Below, piece by piece: positions 45,001 through 54,291 of a stretch of DNA of 64,000 nt. Numbering within the stretch: the first letter of the stretch is position 1; every line of letters begins with the position of its first letter. The notes beneath the pieces are model-generated. The model was not told the origin of the DNA, did no database searches, and was given only the letters and a program-made list of their open reading frames with translations. The position numbers and the translations under genes were made by a program. Source of the DNA: Costus lasius (Eukaryota > Streptophyta > Magnoliopsida > Zingiberales > Costaceae); assembly GCA_027563935.2 (NCBI GenBank), contig JANVAS020000222.1, forward strand, positions 7,316,001-7,380,000. The letters run 5' to 3'.

Positions 45001-45910
45001 TTCTCTTGAGTTCCTGTACATTTGAACAAATGTGAACTCCACATGTAGTGTCCAACACCCATGAAATAGAAGAAGAAGATATCATGACTTCGGTCACAAA
45101 AATACCTGAGCCAGAAGCGATGCTTCCCTTCTTGTCTCCTTGGAGCGCTTTACAGTCCTTTTTCCAGTGACCCAGCTGGCCACAATGGAAACATCTGTAT
45201 TCCTTCGACCGCTTGACCTTTTGTTTCAGAGCCTTGTTGTAGTTCTTGACAGGGGCTTTGCCCTTCTTCCCCTTCTTCTTGTTCCTGGAAGGGAACATCA
45301 AGACAGAGGTTGAAGGCTTTCCCTTTAGAGTCTCCTCTGTAGTCAAGAGCATATTCAGCAACTCTGCCGGAGTACAGTCGATCTTGTTCATATTAAAATT
45401 AATAATGAACGGATCGAAGGAGGCCGGGAGGGACTGCAGAATAATGTCTACAGCAAGCTCCTGATTGATGGTATGCCCCAGTTTCTCTAGAGCCTCTTTG
45501 TGCCCAATCATCTTGAGCACGTGAGCTCCCACTGGACTCCCTTCAGCCAGTTTGCTCTGAAAGAAAAGCTTAGTCAAATTATAGCGTTCAGTCCTCGCCT
45601 GTGCAGCATACAGCATCTTGAGGTTTGCTATAATTTCTATAGCAGACATATCCTCATGCTGATGCTGCAGCTGTGGCGTCATAGACGCTAGCATCAGGCA
45701 AGCGACATCAATGCTATCATTGACATGCTTTTCATAGGCATCCCGAACCGCCCTTGCGGCGTTCGGAGCGGGTTGAGGCGGTATAGCCGTCTCGAGGACA
45801 TACAGTTTCCTCTCAGCCTTAAGAACAATCTTAAGGTGTCCGTACCAGTCTGAGAAGTTTGGCCCAGCAAACTTCTCCCTTTCCAGTAGGGATCGCACAT
45901 TGAAGCTCAT
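42026..45910 (-). CDS. Intact copia gag-pol polyprotein of A4
   Basis: 1294 codons without interruption, ATG at 45910 (MSFNVRSLLEREKF). Order: capsid (about 1-200), basic segment KKKGKKGKAPVK and zinc knuckle C240-C243-H248-C253, and protease motif LDTTCG at 286-291. Integrase follows with H421/H425/C452/C455 and D482, D545, E581 (DD35E), then an integrase tail rich in acidic and Pro residues. RT is about 800-1010 with YVDD at 968-971, and RNase H about 1135-1275 (D1141, E1182, D1220, D1269). The protease third catalytic-loop residue is Thr where the other copies have Ala (DTTC versus DTAC), and RT has FLNRK for FLNGK/N; either could weaken it. The frame is coding-competent, but a 2.8-kb LTR in its leader probably blocks normal expression. 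Confidence 0.95.
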   Translation of the reverse strand: MSFNVRSLLEREKFAGPNFSDWYGHLKIVLKAERKLYVLETAIPPQPAPNAARAVRDAYEKHVNDSIDVACLMLASMTPQLQHQHEDMSAIEIIANLKMLYAAQARTERYNLTKLFFQSKLAEGSPVGAHVLKMIGHKEALEKLGHTINQELAVDIILQSLPASFDPFIINFNMNKIDCTPAELLNMLLTTEETLKGKPSTSVLMFPSRNKKKGKKGKAPVKNYNKALKQKVKRSKEYRCFHCGQLGHWKKDCKALQGDKKGSIASGSGIFVTEVMISSSSISWVLDTTCGVHICSNVQELKRRRQVGQHEVDLRVGNGARVAAVAVGEYYISLPSGLVLELNNCYFVPSITKNIISIPALVRKGFSFECKTSKCYLSLDNIVYATGSINNGLFMLDMECSIQNIDNKKAKYADDSTLLWHSRLGHINKKRIKRLHDHGLLGSFSYEEIDTCKACLLGKMTKSPFPNKGQRASGLLDLIHSDVCGPFSKHARGGYLYFITFTDDFSRYGYVYLMRHKSESFDKFKEFKNEVQNQLGRNIKALRSDRGGEYLSREFTDYLKECGIISQLTPPGTPQWNGVSERRNRTLLDMVRSMMSQATLPYSFWGFALETAAKVLNRVPSKAVSKTPYELWYGKQPSLTFIKIWGCEAYVKKLVSGKLESRSEKFIFVGYPKETKGYYFYDPKENKVFVARMAIFLEKEFLLQEASGREIKLDENPEEGQSSQAQLDEPEPVEQVIEQPEAQISREPRRSGRICRQPERYDGVYIIDHDEPLTYADAVSGPESARWLEAMRAEMDSMSDNQVWDLVDPPPGVIPIGCKWIFKKKIDMDGNVVTYKGRLVAKGFKQIYGIDYDETFSPVAMFKSIQIILAIAAYYDYEIWQMDVKTAFLNRKLDEDVYMTQPEGFTNPLDRHKICKLKKSIYGLKQASRSWNIRFDESICEFGFIKNEDDSCVYKRFSGSVITFLVLYVDDILIIGNDIPELQAVKAWLRKCFQMKDLGEAAYVLGVKIYRDRSKRLLGLCQSTYIDKVLERFHLENSKRGYLPVRHGLNLSKSQCPQTQTEKDEMDNTPYASAIGSIMYAMLCTRPDVAYGLSVTSRFQSNPGQAHWIAVKNILKYLRRTKDMFLIYGGQEELSIEGYTDASFQSDQDDFRSQSGYIFSLNGGAVVWKSFKQSIVADSTTEAEYVAASEASKEAVWIRKFVQELGVVPSSADPLVIFCDNTGAIAQAKEPRSHQKSKHIQRRFHLIRDIIDRGEIKVCKVYTDDNLADPLTKPLAQQKHEKHCNNMGLRFLNH

Positions 45911-46100
45911 GGTGTTCGTTGCTGCAGGAATCTACAACAATGCAAGAACAGCAAGGTCAGTATCAATGTTTAGAATCAATCCAGGACTTAAGAAAGATTC
46001 TTTTCTCACTATTTTATCTGACTGAAAAATCCATTAAAACAGTCCGAAAGAGTAAGACTCTTTTAGTGAGATGGGATCCAGATTTCATACTTGGTCTCCG
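45911..46100 (-). other. Leader of A4, gag-proximal part
   Basis: Holds the 3'-splice-like TTGTAG stretch, then the C-terminal end of the leader ORF (46063-46100). It is cut by the solo LTR at 46101. Confidence 0.8.
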
Positions 46101-48920
46101 TGTAAGATCCAGAAATTTATTAGCAGGTAAGAAAAATAAAGTTTTGATTATCTGATTTTTATGTGGACGTTTTCTTTGAGATAATGTATCGATTTGTGCA
46201 TTTTTTCCTGCTATATAAAAATGTGTCGCGAAGAGGATTCGAACCCGCGACTTAAGGCGTAGAGTGTGTGCTGCACACCACTAGGCTAGTGGTGTCTTTC
46301 TATTAGAAAAGGGTAAGAGCTCTTGTTAAAGGTGAGGTGGAAAAATAACTTATAGTAAAGGGTTATTGGATCTTGGAGGCTTAATGGGTAGAAAGCTAAA
46401 ACCTTAGGGGATCCATTTTTCTCACCTCTCACTCACGATTTTTCCCTCATACCCTCTCGCTCACGTTTTTCCTCTTTGCTCATTGCTCACGGTTCTTGGG
46501 GAAGGTGGCGGCTTGCTCTCTCTTCTTCTTCTCCTCCTTTGGTGGCCGGCGGCGAGTGGTGTTGGGGCGACTTCCGGCGAGTCCTTGAACGTTTCCGGCG
46601 ACGTGGTGGTGTGAGGGAAGGCGCAAAGGGTGAGGCTTGGGAAGAACCGAAACTAAGTGAGTGGATTTTCTCCTTCACCTAGTTCATGAATTTTGGATGT
46701 ATTGTTTGTTTTAGAGAAGTTTGATGCCTAGAAACATGACATGAACCTTGATTGCAAGTTGTATACGTTTTCTTTGCTTTTCCCTAAAATTCGAAACCCT
46801 AGGTTGCATGACAATTAGGGCTTTTCATTTTTAAGGCTTCTAATCATCAATTAGACCTTGTTTAAGCTTGTATGTAGCTTTAGTTTTTCAATTGCATGAA
46901 GGTTAGGGTTTGAATGAGAATTTCGACCCTTCTTCATGAAATTGCGCCCAAATGCATGGGTAAAAATTGGGGAAAACCTGATATTCATGAAATTAGGTAT
47001 ATGAGGGCTCTACTGTATTTTTTTGGGAATTTTTAGAAATAAAAGTTTCTGTTGACTGAAGTTGACCTAGGGGTAATTCGGTAAATTTCCTAGTTAAAAT
47101 TGGGGAAAACTTGAAATTACGAATCTAGGGATCATGAGGGACGTAATGAATATTTTTACGAAATTTTTGGATAACTTTTCTTGTATGACTTAAACTTTGA
47201 ACTAGGGGTATTTCTGTCTTTTGTTATCAGAACTAGTAGAAAACTATGAATATGTGATATTCTGCATTTATGTTAATTGTGAACGAAATTTAGTGAATTT
47301 TCTGTATTATTATGTATTTTTAATTGAATGGTGTATGCAGAAAGTAATGACATGAAATATTGATTGATAACTTTGGGTGATAACTTAGCAAGGCTACACT
47401 GAACTGATCAGCATGAAACCTAAGGACTACACTACATTATGTGATTATGTGATTTTTGAATATTATGTGGTTATGTGATTTTTGAATAGTATGTGGTTAT
47501 GTGATTTCAAATACTATGTGTTGTGATCATGGAATGGTTAGGACTGAGGCTAAGTGTAACTTTGTACTCAGGGGATAGTCTATATGTGATATGTTAAGGG
47601 TTTGAATTTCAGCCCTGTATTGTGATATGTGAGGGGGTTGTTGTTCAGCCTGCCTGATGTGATTATTGTGATAAAAGAGGGGGTTGTTGTTCAGCCTGCC
47701 TGTTGTGATTATTGTGATGACTATCCTAGAGTCTAGTTGACACTTAGGAGTCCACCGTTGTGAAATAAGATATAAGATGTGTCTATTGTTGTCCAGTAGG
47801 AACCCTTTGGGAGAACGAGTGATATAAGACGCAAAGTGCCATGTCTTGGTCGGACAGGGGCCACCTCTTGATGTCGTCACTCTTAGAACGCTTAGATTTT
47901 TGTGTTATGGGGTGATCGTAGAGCAAAGTGCCACGTCGTGACCTGGCGGGGGCCACCTCTTGAATCTACACACCGTCCATCTATATGTTGCATGTGATTT
48001 GCAGGCTTCTCCCAGTGCTTAGGCCAAAGCCGGGTTAGACCATAATGGTCACTACTGAATATGCTGGACAACTAGGTTAATTAAGTGGTTGGTGTGTTTA
48101 GTTGGTTTAGAGTATAACTCTAGAACCTTGGTTACTTTGTAGTGATAATTATGTGATGTTTTAGCAGTGTACATCTGACTGTTTTATATGAATTCTGTTC
48201 TTTAAGTTTGTCAAATGTTGACATGATATTCTGTTAAATGTTTTTAAATAATCTGCATGTATTTTTGAGTGTATGCTCTGGGATGGTCGTTTGAGACTAT
48301 CCACTCACTGGGCTGTGTAGCTCACCCCTCATTATTTTCAGGTGTAGAGCAGGGGCGCAATTCTTGAGTTAGCATTGGCGTGGACATTATGCTAGTTTGC
48401 TGTTTAAGAATTTTTGTGCTTAATTATCTGGGGCCGATTGTGGCCGAACCATATGAATTATATGAACTATATGAACTATGTGAACTATGTGAATTATGAG
48501 AATTTGTGTTGCCAGTGTGGCAGTGTGGCTAAACTATGTGATATTATGTTGCCGGTTGTGGCAGTTTTAAGAGTTTGATTTTTGTGTCACCGCGGGTTTT
48601 GGCCTGGTTTCGGTGTTTGGTATGAGTTTATAAAAATCGATTTTTGTGGCTTTGCTTTGAATTTCGAATCGAATTGTATTTATGCCATCGGATTTGATAT
48701 AATTGTTGCCTTGCATATGTCTAGTGCAAGGATTGCGTGGTGGCAGGTACATTTATGAAATTTGTGTTTCTTGGAGATTGTATGTATGAATTTTGAAAAT
48801 TTTCAGATCGGATTTCCTGGACTTGGTTTTACTTAGCATGTGCAACGATCCTGTGTGATAACATCCTGTTTCTATGTGAATTGTGTTGCTTGTTTGGGGT
48901 TAAGATAACGGGATGTGACA
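46101..48920 (-). mobile_element. Solo LTR of chromovirus-like Ty3/gypsy, copy 2
   Basis: 2820 bp; on the minus strand TGTCACATCCCG...GGATCTTACA, flanked by CTCCG at 46096-46100 and 48921-48925. It is homologous to the solo LTR at 17051-20002 but diverged, with two rather than three units of the TCAAGAGGTGGCCCC repeat (47830-47965). It carries a tRNA-like segment at 46222-46297 near its 3' end that copy 1 lacks. A GC-rich open frame at 46476-46682 has no recognisable product. Confidence 0.88.
46222..46297 (-). ncRNA. tRNA-derived (SINE-like) segment
   Basis: On the minus strand an A-box-like TAGCCTAGTGGT (46277-46288) precedes a perfect B box GGTTCGAATCC (46235-46245), about 31 bases apart, the pol III internal-promoter layout. 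A 9-bp perfect inverted repeat (46275-46283 with 46287-46295) overlaps the A box. The cloverleaf is not convincing (irregular anticodon arm, no clean acceptor), so it is a tRNA-derived SINE head or tRNA pseudogene rather than a working tRNA. No target duplication was found. Confidence 0.5.
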
Positions 48921-49022
48921 CTCCGCGTCCCGCTCATGCGAGATAAGATGCACAGAGAGTACAAGCACTAATTTCTGGTAGGCAGTCCCTGTCAATCGCC
49001 AACCCGTGCGATTCCCCTTCAT
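48921..49022 (-). pseudogene. Leader ORF of A4, split by solo LTR
   Basis: ATG at 49022; the first 34 codons of the conserved 44-codon ORF. The rest is at 46063-46100 beyond the inserted LTR. Replacements relative to A5: LTGT for LAGI and SHERD for SPERD. Confidence 0.4.
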
Positions 49023-50562
49023 CTGGGCAATCCAGCAGACTGTGCCAACTGAGTTGGTACAACACAGTCTCTGATCCCACAGATGGCTGCCTCCATATAG
49101 CTCACATATGCTCAGTATGTAGCCTACATGGTCAAGCTGACCTGACCTACTCCCTGGACCACCACGTGCTATGCTGAGCAACGAGAAGCGATAAATCCCT
49201 TCCCTGTAACACGCAGGTGTAATCACACACCATATGAAGATAGATGGGCATGCCCACTGAGTGGGTACAACACGGCCCCAACGATAGTCAGAACAGTGAG
49301 GTTTCGCGTCAGAAGGCATACGTGCTTGATATTTTAGCGTTGGATTTTAACGGTCTTTTATCTTCTTAACTATCATGCATAACCTATGGCGATAGCAGAA
49401 GATTAAATCATGCAATTCTAGTTATATAAACAATAAATAGAAAGCATGCTGATCTTATGTGGTAAAAGCCCATAAGCCTAGGTAAGACCTTAATTTAACT
49501 TAAGTCTTCACTTGAGCTCTTCATGGGTCTTTTACATCTCATCTGGCCCAACCCAGGGCCCAAGCGCCCATTGCAGCTCAGGTGCGCCGACCAGGTGAAT
49601 GCGCCTGTCATAGGGTCGAACCCTAGACCTCCCACCTGGTCAAGCCACTGCTGCATGCGCCTCTGCCATGTGTGCTCTGTGCTCTTGTCTGATTAAATTA
49701 CAATTTAATCTATCTAGACAAGATTGACACGCAGGTCAATTACACAATAAATTAATTAAAATGTGATACGCAGATCACAATAAATATTAATTTACAATTT
49801 AATTCCAGGCTCACAGGCCCCAGCACAGCACACATTAAAAGGGCAACCCACATAAGATGAAATAGACATACATCATGGTATTCATTCATCATGTGATCCA
49901 ATAACAAAATAAAATTTTGAAAACCCCTTGGCATCAATTTTATTTTTCTTATGTGCCCTACTACCTTACAACGGTCCATTAATAGGGATCCACTCATCAG
50001 ACCTAGTCAGATCCACTGCCCTTGCAAGCACCAAGTCCTAACTGACTTGAGTCGACCCAATAGTCAACCATGCATGCGCCGGGCTGAACAACCCTCATGA
50101 GTTCTGGCAAGCGGGTGTGACCCCGGGCCTAACTCATGTGTGTTCACTGGTTGTCTCAACCAGACATCGCTACACGCCAGTCTGCAGTCGACCTATAGCC
50201 ACCTCGTGCTTGCGCACAGGTGCCATCTGGTCGACCCATCTAGGCTGTCAGATCGTCTGATCAGACTATTTGGATCTAGACTTGACTGTGACTTCAACCC
50301 TATCAACCCGTCTAAGGGTTTAAAGTAGGCGCTTATAGATCTAGATGGAGCGCGCAAGATGTTACAAGTTTTTAGGTAAAAACAACTTACAACATGCGCA
50401 ACTAGGTAAGAAGCTTTCATCTAAGTTAACATGCGCAACTAGATACTTGTATCTAAGGTAACATGCGCAAACTGAATGAAACTTTCATATAGATCTATAA
50501 CATGTATTAGCATACCCGGATCACAACAAGCAAAAGCAATCATATGAACATGCGAAAACCAT
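48921..50562 (-). other. Leader of A4, PBS-proximal part
   Basis: Continuation of the A4 leader. It has the broken ORF (48921-49022), TCA-loop hairpins (49045-49057 and 49253-49265), a tRNA-like segment with GGGTTCGACCC (49613-49623) and the palindrome at 50255-50266. Confidence 0.8.
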
Positions 50563-50574
50563 GCTCTGATACCA
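50563..50574 (-). other. Primer-binding site of A4
   Basis: On the minus strand TGGTATCAGAGC, matching the initiator Met tRNA 3' end, two bases from the 5' LTR. Confidence 0.9.
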
Positions 50575-50576
50575 AT

Positions 50577-52249
50577 TGTAAGTCCCCTTCAAGGGGGAGC
50601 GAAACCCTAAAGTGGCGCATGTAAATTCTTTTCGGCAGCGGAATTAGGGTTTCATAAGGATCTTTTGCATGCCATATGATCAACATCAACAGCTTATATA
50701 GATGAAAAGGATTCATACCATAGCTATTAGTTCGAATGGCGTCTTGGAAGAAGAGATCGAAAGGGGTCTCCTCCACAAGATGCGCACACAAGATGAGAAG
50801 TAGCTTTCTTCTTGTCGCTCCTTGTGCTAGCAAGGATCTCCAAGTGCCCCTTGTCGCGTGAAGGAGATTGAGAGAGAGGACCTTGCTGGCCGAATTCACC
50901 TCTTGGCGTGAAGAGCACCCAAGACGAGAGAGGAAGAGGCTAGAGAGGCGTTCGAACGTGGGAGCGTTTTCCTCTAGCAAAACGCCTTCCCAAAATAACA
51001 AGTTTTAAGTTCACTTAAAACCTCCTCTTAAACCATCGAAAACTCCTCTTGCCTTTGAACCATACGTTCACATAAGTGAACCGGTTCAAATCAATTCGGT
51101 TTAGATGCATTTGGTTCAAAGACCAAATCAAACCAGCCCAAGCCTTGGCCTAGATCTCATTGAACCAATGGTTCAAGATCTAACCGTTGATCTCTTGATG
51201 CTTTTGATCTCACCGATCTAGCATCACTACTCTCGATCGAAGCTTACCGATCTCAAGCCCTAATCAATCAAACATGATCAGACCAGATCTCACTTACAAT
51301 CAGAGTTTAAACTCCTTTAAACTGAACCAAAACAATTCAGTCCACACGATCTGACTTAAGTAAACCATATCATCAAATTGTGCGACCCTGAGGGTTTCCT
51401 TTAAATGTCGGTAACGATAACTTACGTTATCACGATCAGTGAGGGGTATCTAGCAACACATCACTGTCTCCCGATATAAAGGAAAGAGTCTTCCAAGACT
51501 ACACCCAAACCACAGCACAAGTGTGAATCCACTTCACTAGGCATACATGTTTCCTTTGCCACTAGATGTTCTTATTGGACAAGCGTGTCAAGCCTGTAAC
51601 TCCAATATGATGAGCATGATTAGATCAGATGAACATAGTCACCTGGGTATGGCCATACACTTTCTCAATCACCTCATCCAGGGGGGCCCCTTTAGAACAT
51701 CACACTCCAAACAAGGAGACGGCAATCCTATATCTATCACTAGTGTCCTAACCTGACTCATGATCATTATCCAAGATAGTCTATAACCATTATGTTTCAA
51801 ATGATATTGAACTACCTCAAAACAATGACAATCATCATTTAGAAACACAAGTGATCTCAAGTCAGAGGACATGTGCCACTTGTTGCAAACAAGGATCATT
51901 CACATTGTGACAAGCAATTGAATATCCTAGTAGGGTCTGTCCAGTACATCCAATGTACCCATGAGTCTACATCTTATTCCATGCTCGAAGCATCCTATAA
52001 GATTAGAACACATATTAGTCTCAATCATATCAAGGCTGTCTCATGTTCACCAAGATATCTCGACTAAGGACATTACAGCATGTCAGCCAAGCTGAACAGC
52101 ATTGAGACATTATTCAGAAGCACACTTATTGCGGCAGACAATGTAACAAACTGAATAACAACCATTGCCTTTGTAAACATAAGAGTTTATACATGATACT
52201 GAAAGAATCCCAAGGCCTCAAACATTAGCCTTAAGGGCATACCCCAACA
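50577..52249 (-). repeat. 5' LTR of A4
   Basis: 1673 bp, TGTAAGTCCCC beside the PBS to CCCCAACA, followed by ATGTT (52250-52254). Confidence 0.94.
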
Positions 52250-52254
52250 ATGTT

Positions 52255-52455
52255 CACCAAGATATCTCGACTAAGGACTATACTGCATGTCAGCCTAGCT
52301 GAACATCATTGAGACATTATTCAGAAGTATTCATATTGCAGCAGATAATGTAACAACCTGAATAACAACCATTGCCTTTATAAACATAGAGTTTATACAT
52401 GATACTGATATAATCCCAAGGCCTCAAACATTAGCCTTAAGGGCATACCCTAACA
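52255..52455 (-). repeat. 5' LTR of A2, distal 201 bp
   Basis: Resumes after the A4 target duplication (CACCAAGATATC...CCCTAACA) and ends at 52455. Its minus-strand start is TGTTAGGG where other copies have TGTTGGGG. TTATA (52456-52460) follows, the A2 target duplication. Confidence 0.92.
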
Positions 52456-53511
52456 TTATAGGCAATCGTCACATAAGTAGAATCATCATAACAAAATTAT
52501 ACTAACAAAATAAAAGTTATCTAGTCATAAAAAATTCAAGTAGATTACACCCCATCTCCCAAAAGATATCTAAGCTAACATGGAAGAAGAATTACAATAA
52601 TCCATAGTTTAGAATGAACAGAAATTGAAAAGAGGGAGAAATAAACTTTACAACACGGCTGTAATGGAAATTACAGCCGTAATCTGCGAGTGAACAGTGC
52701 TGGCACCCGCTCTTTCATTGATTTCTCCTCCGATTGACCTTCTTTCACTCTAAAACTTCTGGGGTATCGTCTCCTCCTCCAGGCGAAGCTTCCTTGTGAA
52801 AATCGCGACATGAGGTGGCCTCTACGCCTCTCGGCGTGAGGCTAAACACTAAGCACGCCTCTCTTGATTTCTCACTGCCTAGTGGATAAAAATTAGGACT
52901 TTTACTCCCCTTGTCTTCTCCTCATTAACACGAGTTCATAGCTTCTTTCGGATCTCAATTTGGTGGTCTATAGCTCGAGAAAACGTCTGCGCAAGATTCG
53001 GGCTTCAAAAACTCTAGAAAAATCGTGTGCCAGGAATAGAATTACGGCCGTGTTTTTTATTACGGCACTGCCATAATTTTTGCAAAGTTTCTGTAAATTC
53101 TGGGTCAAAAATACGGTACAAATATTACAGCACTACCATAATTTCTGGGCATAAAATATGGTACCATAATTTTAATTAGGAGTGTAATCTGGGCAGAAAA
53201 TTACAAGCCATAATATAAATTACACCCGGGGTGTATTTTTCAAACTTGCTCCGATTTGCATGAAAATTGACGGGCGGCTTCGTCTCGGCGTCTAGAATCC
53301 ATTGGTGTGCTCAAATCTTTCAAAATCCATCAGAATATGGCATTTTTTACCTGAAAATCATCAAAAACGAGGAAAGGTGTAGATTCCGCAATATTTGACA
53401 AATAAAGCTTAAAAACAAGCAAAAGAGCATAAATATGACACAAAAATACCCATGAAATGACACAAAAATTACTATTTTTTTAAAAAAATACTATATATTT
53501 TGGTGTCATCA
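52456..53511 (-). repeat. Gypsy LTR 2, distal part
   Basis: Continuation of the LTR begun at 21669. It shows the same order of blocks as 20050-21352 of LTR 1 (GAAAAGAGGGAG, GTGAACAGTGC, tacgg-type palindromes, CATCAAAAAC) but is well diverged. It ends GTGTCATCA at 53511. Confidence 0.75.
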
Positions 53512-54291
53512 AACACATAAGGCTCAAACTTTGCTTGTCCTCAAGCAAATAAATAGAATAAAAGAACAATGCTAAGTATGGAAAATATGCTCTTTTATAA
53601 AAAATAAATTTCTAGAATATAATCACTCATGAAATATTCCACCAACTTTTTGTACAAATTTTTAGATAAATACATTGTCCTCCGAATTTAATCTTTAAGA
53701 TTCACAACTCTGATCAAATAAAACTTCGCAACTCGCATAATAAATAGAATCTCAATCTCATGATTTCACCTTTATTTCAGTTTAAATCTATCATACCTTT
53801 GTTTACAGGAATAGGATATCCAAAATCTTTTTCCACATCAAAATCTTTCTTTTCTAAATTTTCTTTTATTATATTTTTGATGGTATATACCCACATAGAT
53901 ACACGCTTTTTATTTGGACTTCAACTCTTATCTTCGGTACCACTGTCAATTTTATACAGTGCCAAGTAGAGGAGTCATTTTTTTTTCTCTCTTTCCTTTT
54001 TTTGTTTTACAGACTTCAACCCATATCTTCGGTACCACCGCCAATTTTACACAGTGCCAAATAGAGGAGTCATTTTCTTTTTTTTCTCTCTCTTTTTTTT
54101 TATAGACTTCAACCCATGTCTTCGGTACCACTATCAATTTTACACAGTGCCAAGTAGGGAAGTCTCTCACTCTTTTTGGATCTTGGATTCTTTCTTCCCA
54201 ACAAATAGTAAAATAAACTAAACATTAACTAGGTTAATCAATTGACATTAATTCAAAAATTACACTCATATGCTCATTTTATTCAAGAAAG
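53512..54291 (-). other. Gypsy interior next to its 3' LTR
   Basis: AT-rich non-coding interior of the element owning LTR 2. It starts with CTCAAACTTTGCTTGTCCTC, then 780 bases without a gene and a three-unit tandem repeat. GAAAG at 54287-54291 is the left target duplication of A5. Confidence 0.65.
53917..54170. repeat. Three-unit tandem repeat of about 94 bp
   Basis: Units start GACTTCAAC at 53917, 54012 and 54105. Each contains CTTCGGTACCAC, ACACAGTGCCAA-type sequence and a T/TC-rich run. They differ by a few bases and T-run length. Confidence 0.85.

Larger units (their letters stand above)
40334..52249 (-). mobile_element. Copia family A element A4 (inside A2 5' LTR)
   Basis: Complete minus-strand element with ATGTT at 40329-40333 and 52250-52254. 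LTRs are 1672 and 1673 bp with about 14 differences plus one indel. The polyprotein frame is uninterrupted. A 2820-bp chromovirus solo LTR is inserted in its leader. Without that it is about 9.1 kb. LTR termini are of the CTTACA type, as in the solo LTR at 35-1722. Confidence 0.95.
22389..52455 (-). mobile_element. Copia family A element A2 (host of A3 and A4)
   Basis: Full-length minus-strand element with both LTRs, PPT, pol, gag, leader and PBS, bounded by TTATA at 22384-22388 and 52456-52460. A3 (27546-36636) is inserted in its gag and A4 (40334-52249) in its 5' LTR. After removing these, about 9.1 kb remains. The two LTRs are 1698 bp each and differ at about 18 positions by eye. Its pol carries three CAG-to-TAG ambers and a 29-bp deletion, so it is dead. 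Confidence 0.93.
21669..53511 (-). mobile_element. Gypsy LTR 2 (3' LTR), split by copia A2
   Basis: The LTR proper is 21669-22388 plus 52461-53511, about 1.77 kb; everything between is A2 and its nested passengers, with TTATA at 22384-22388 and 52456-52460. The left end is TGTTGTATTCCGCAAGTGCAC and the right end is ...GTGTCATCA (minus-strand start TGATGACACC). Just beyond the right end lies CTCAAACTTTGCTTGTCCTC, the kind of sequence found before the 3' LTR in Athila/Tat elements. LTR 2 is therefore the 3' LTR of an element whose interior runs off the right edge. Confidence 0.75.

Noticed and set aside
46476..46682. GC-rich 68-codon ORF in solo LTR copy 2
   Set aside because: No similarity to a known protein, low-complexity Gly/Arg/Ser composition, not shared with copy 1.
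48900..49319. 139-codon minus-strand ORF in the A4 leader
   Set aside because: Only the last about 34 codons before the solo LTR (the conserved leader ORF) recur in other copies; the upstream part is leader RNA that is open by chance.
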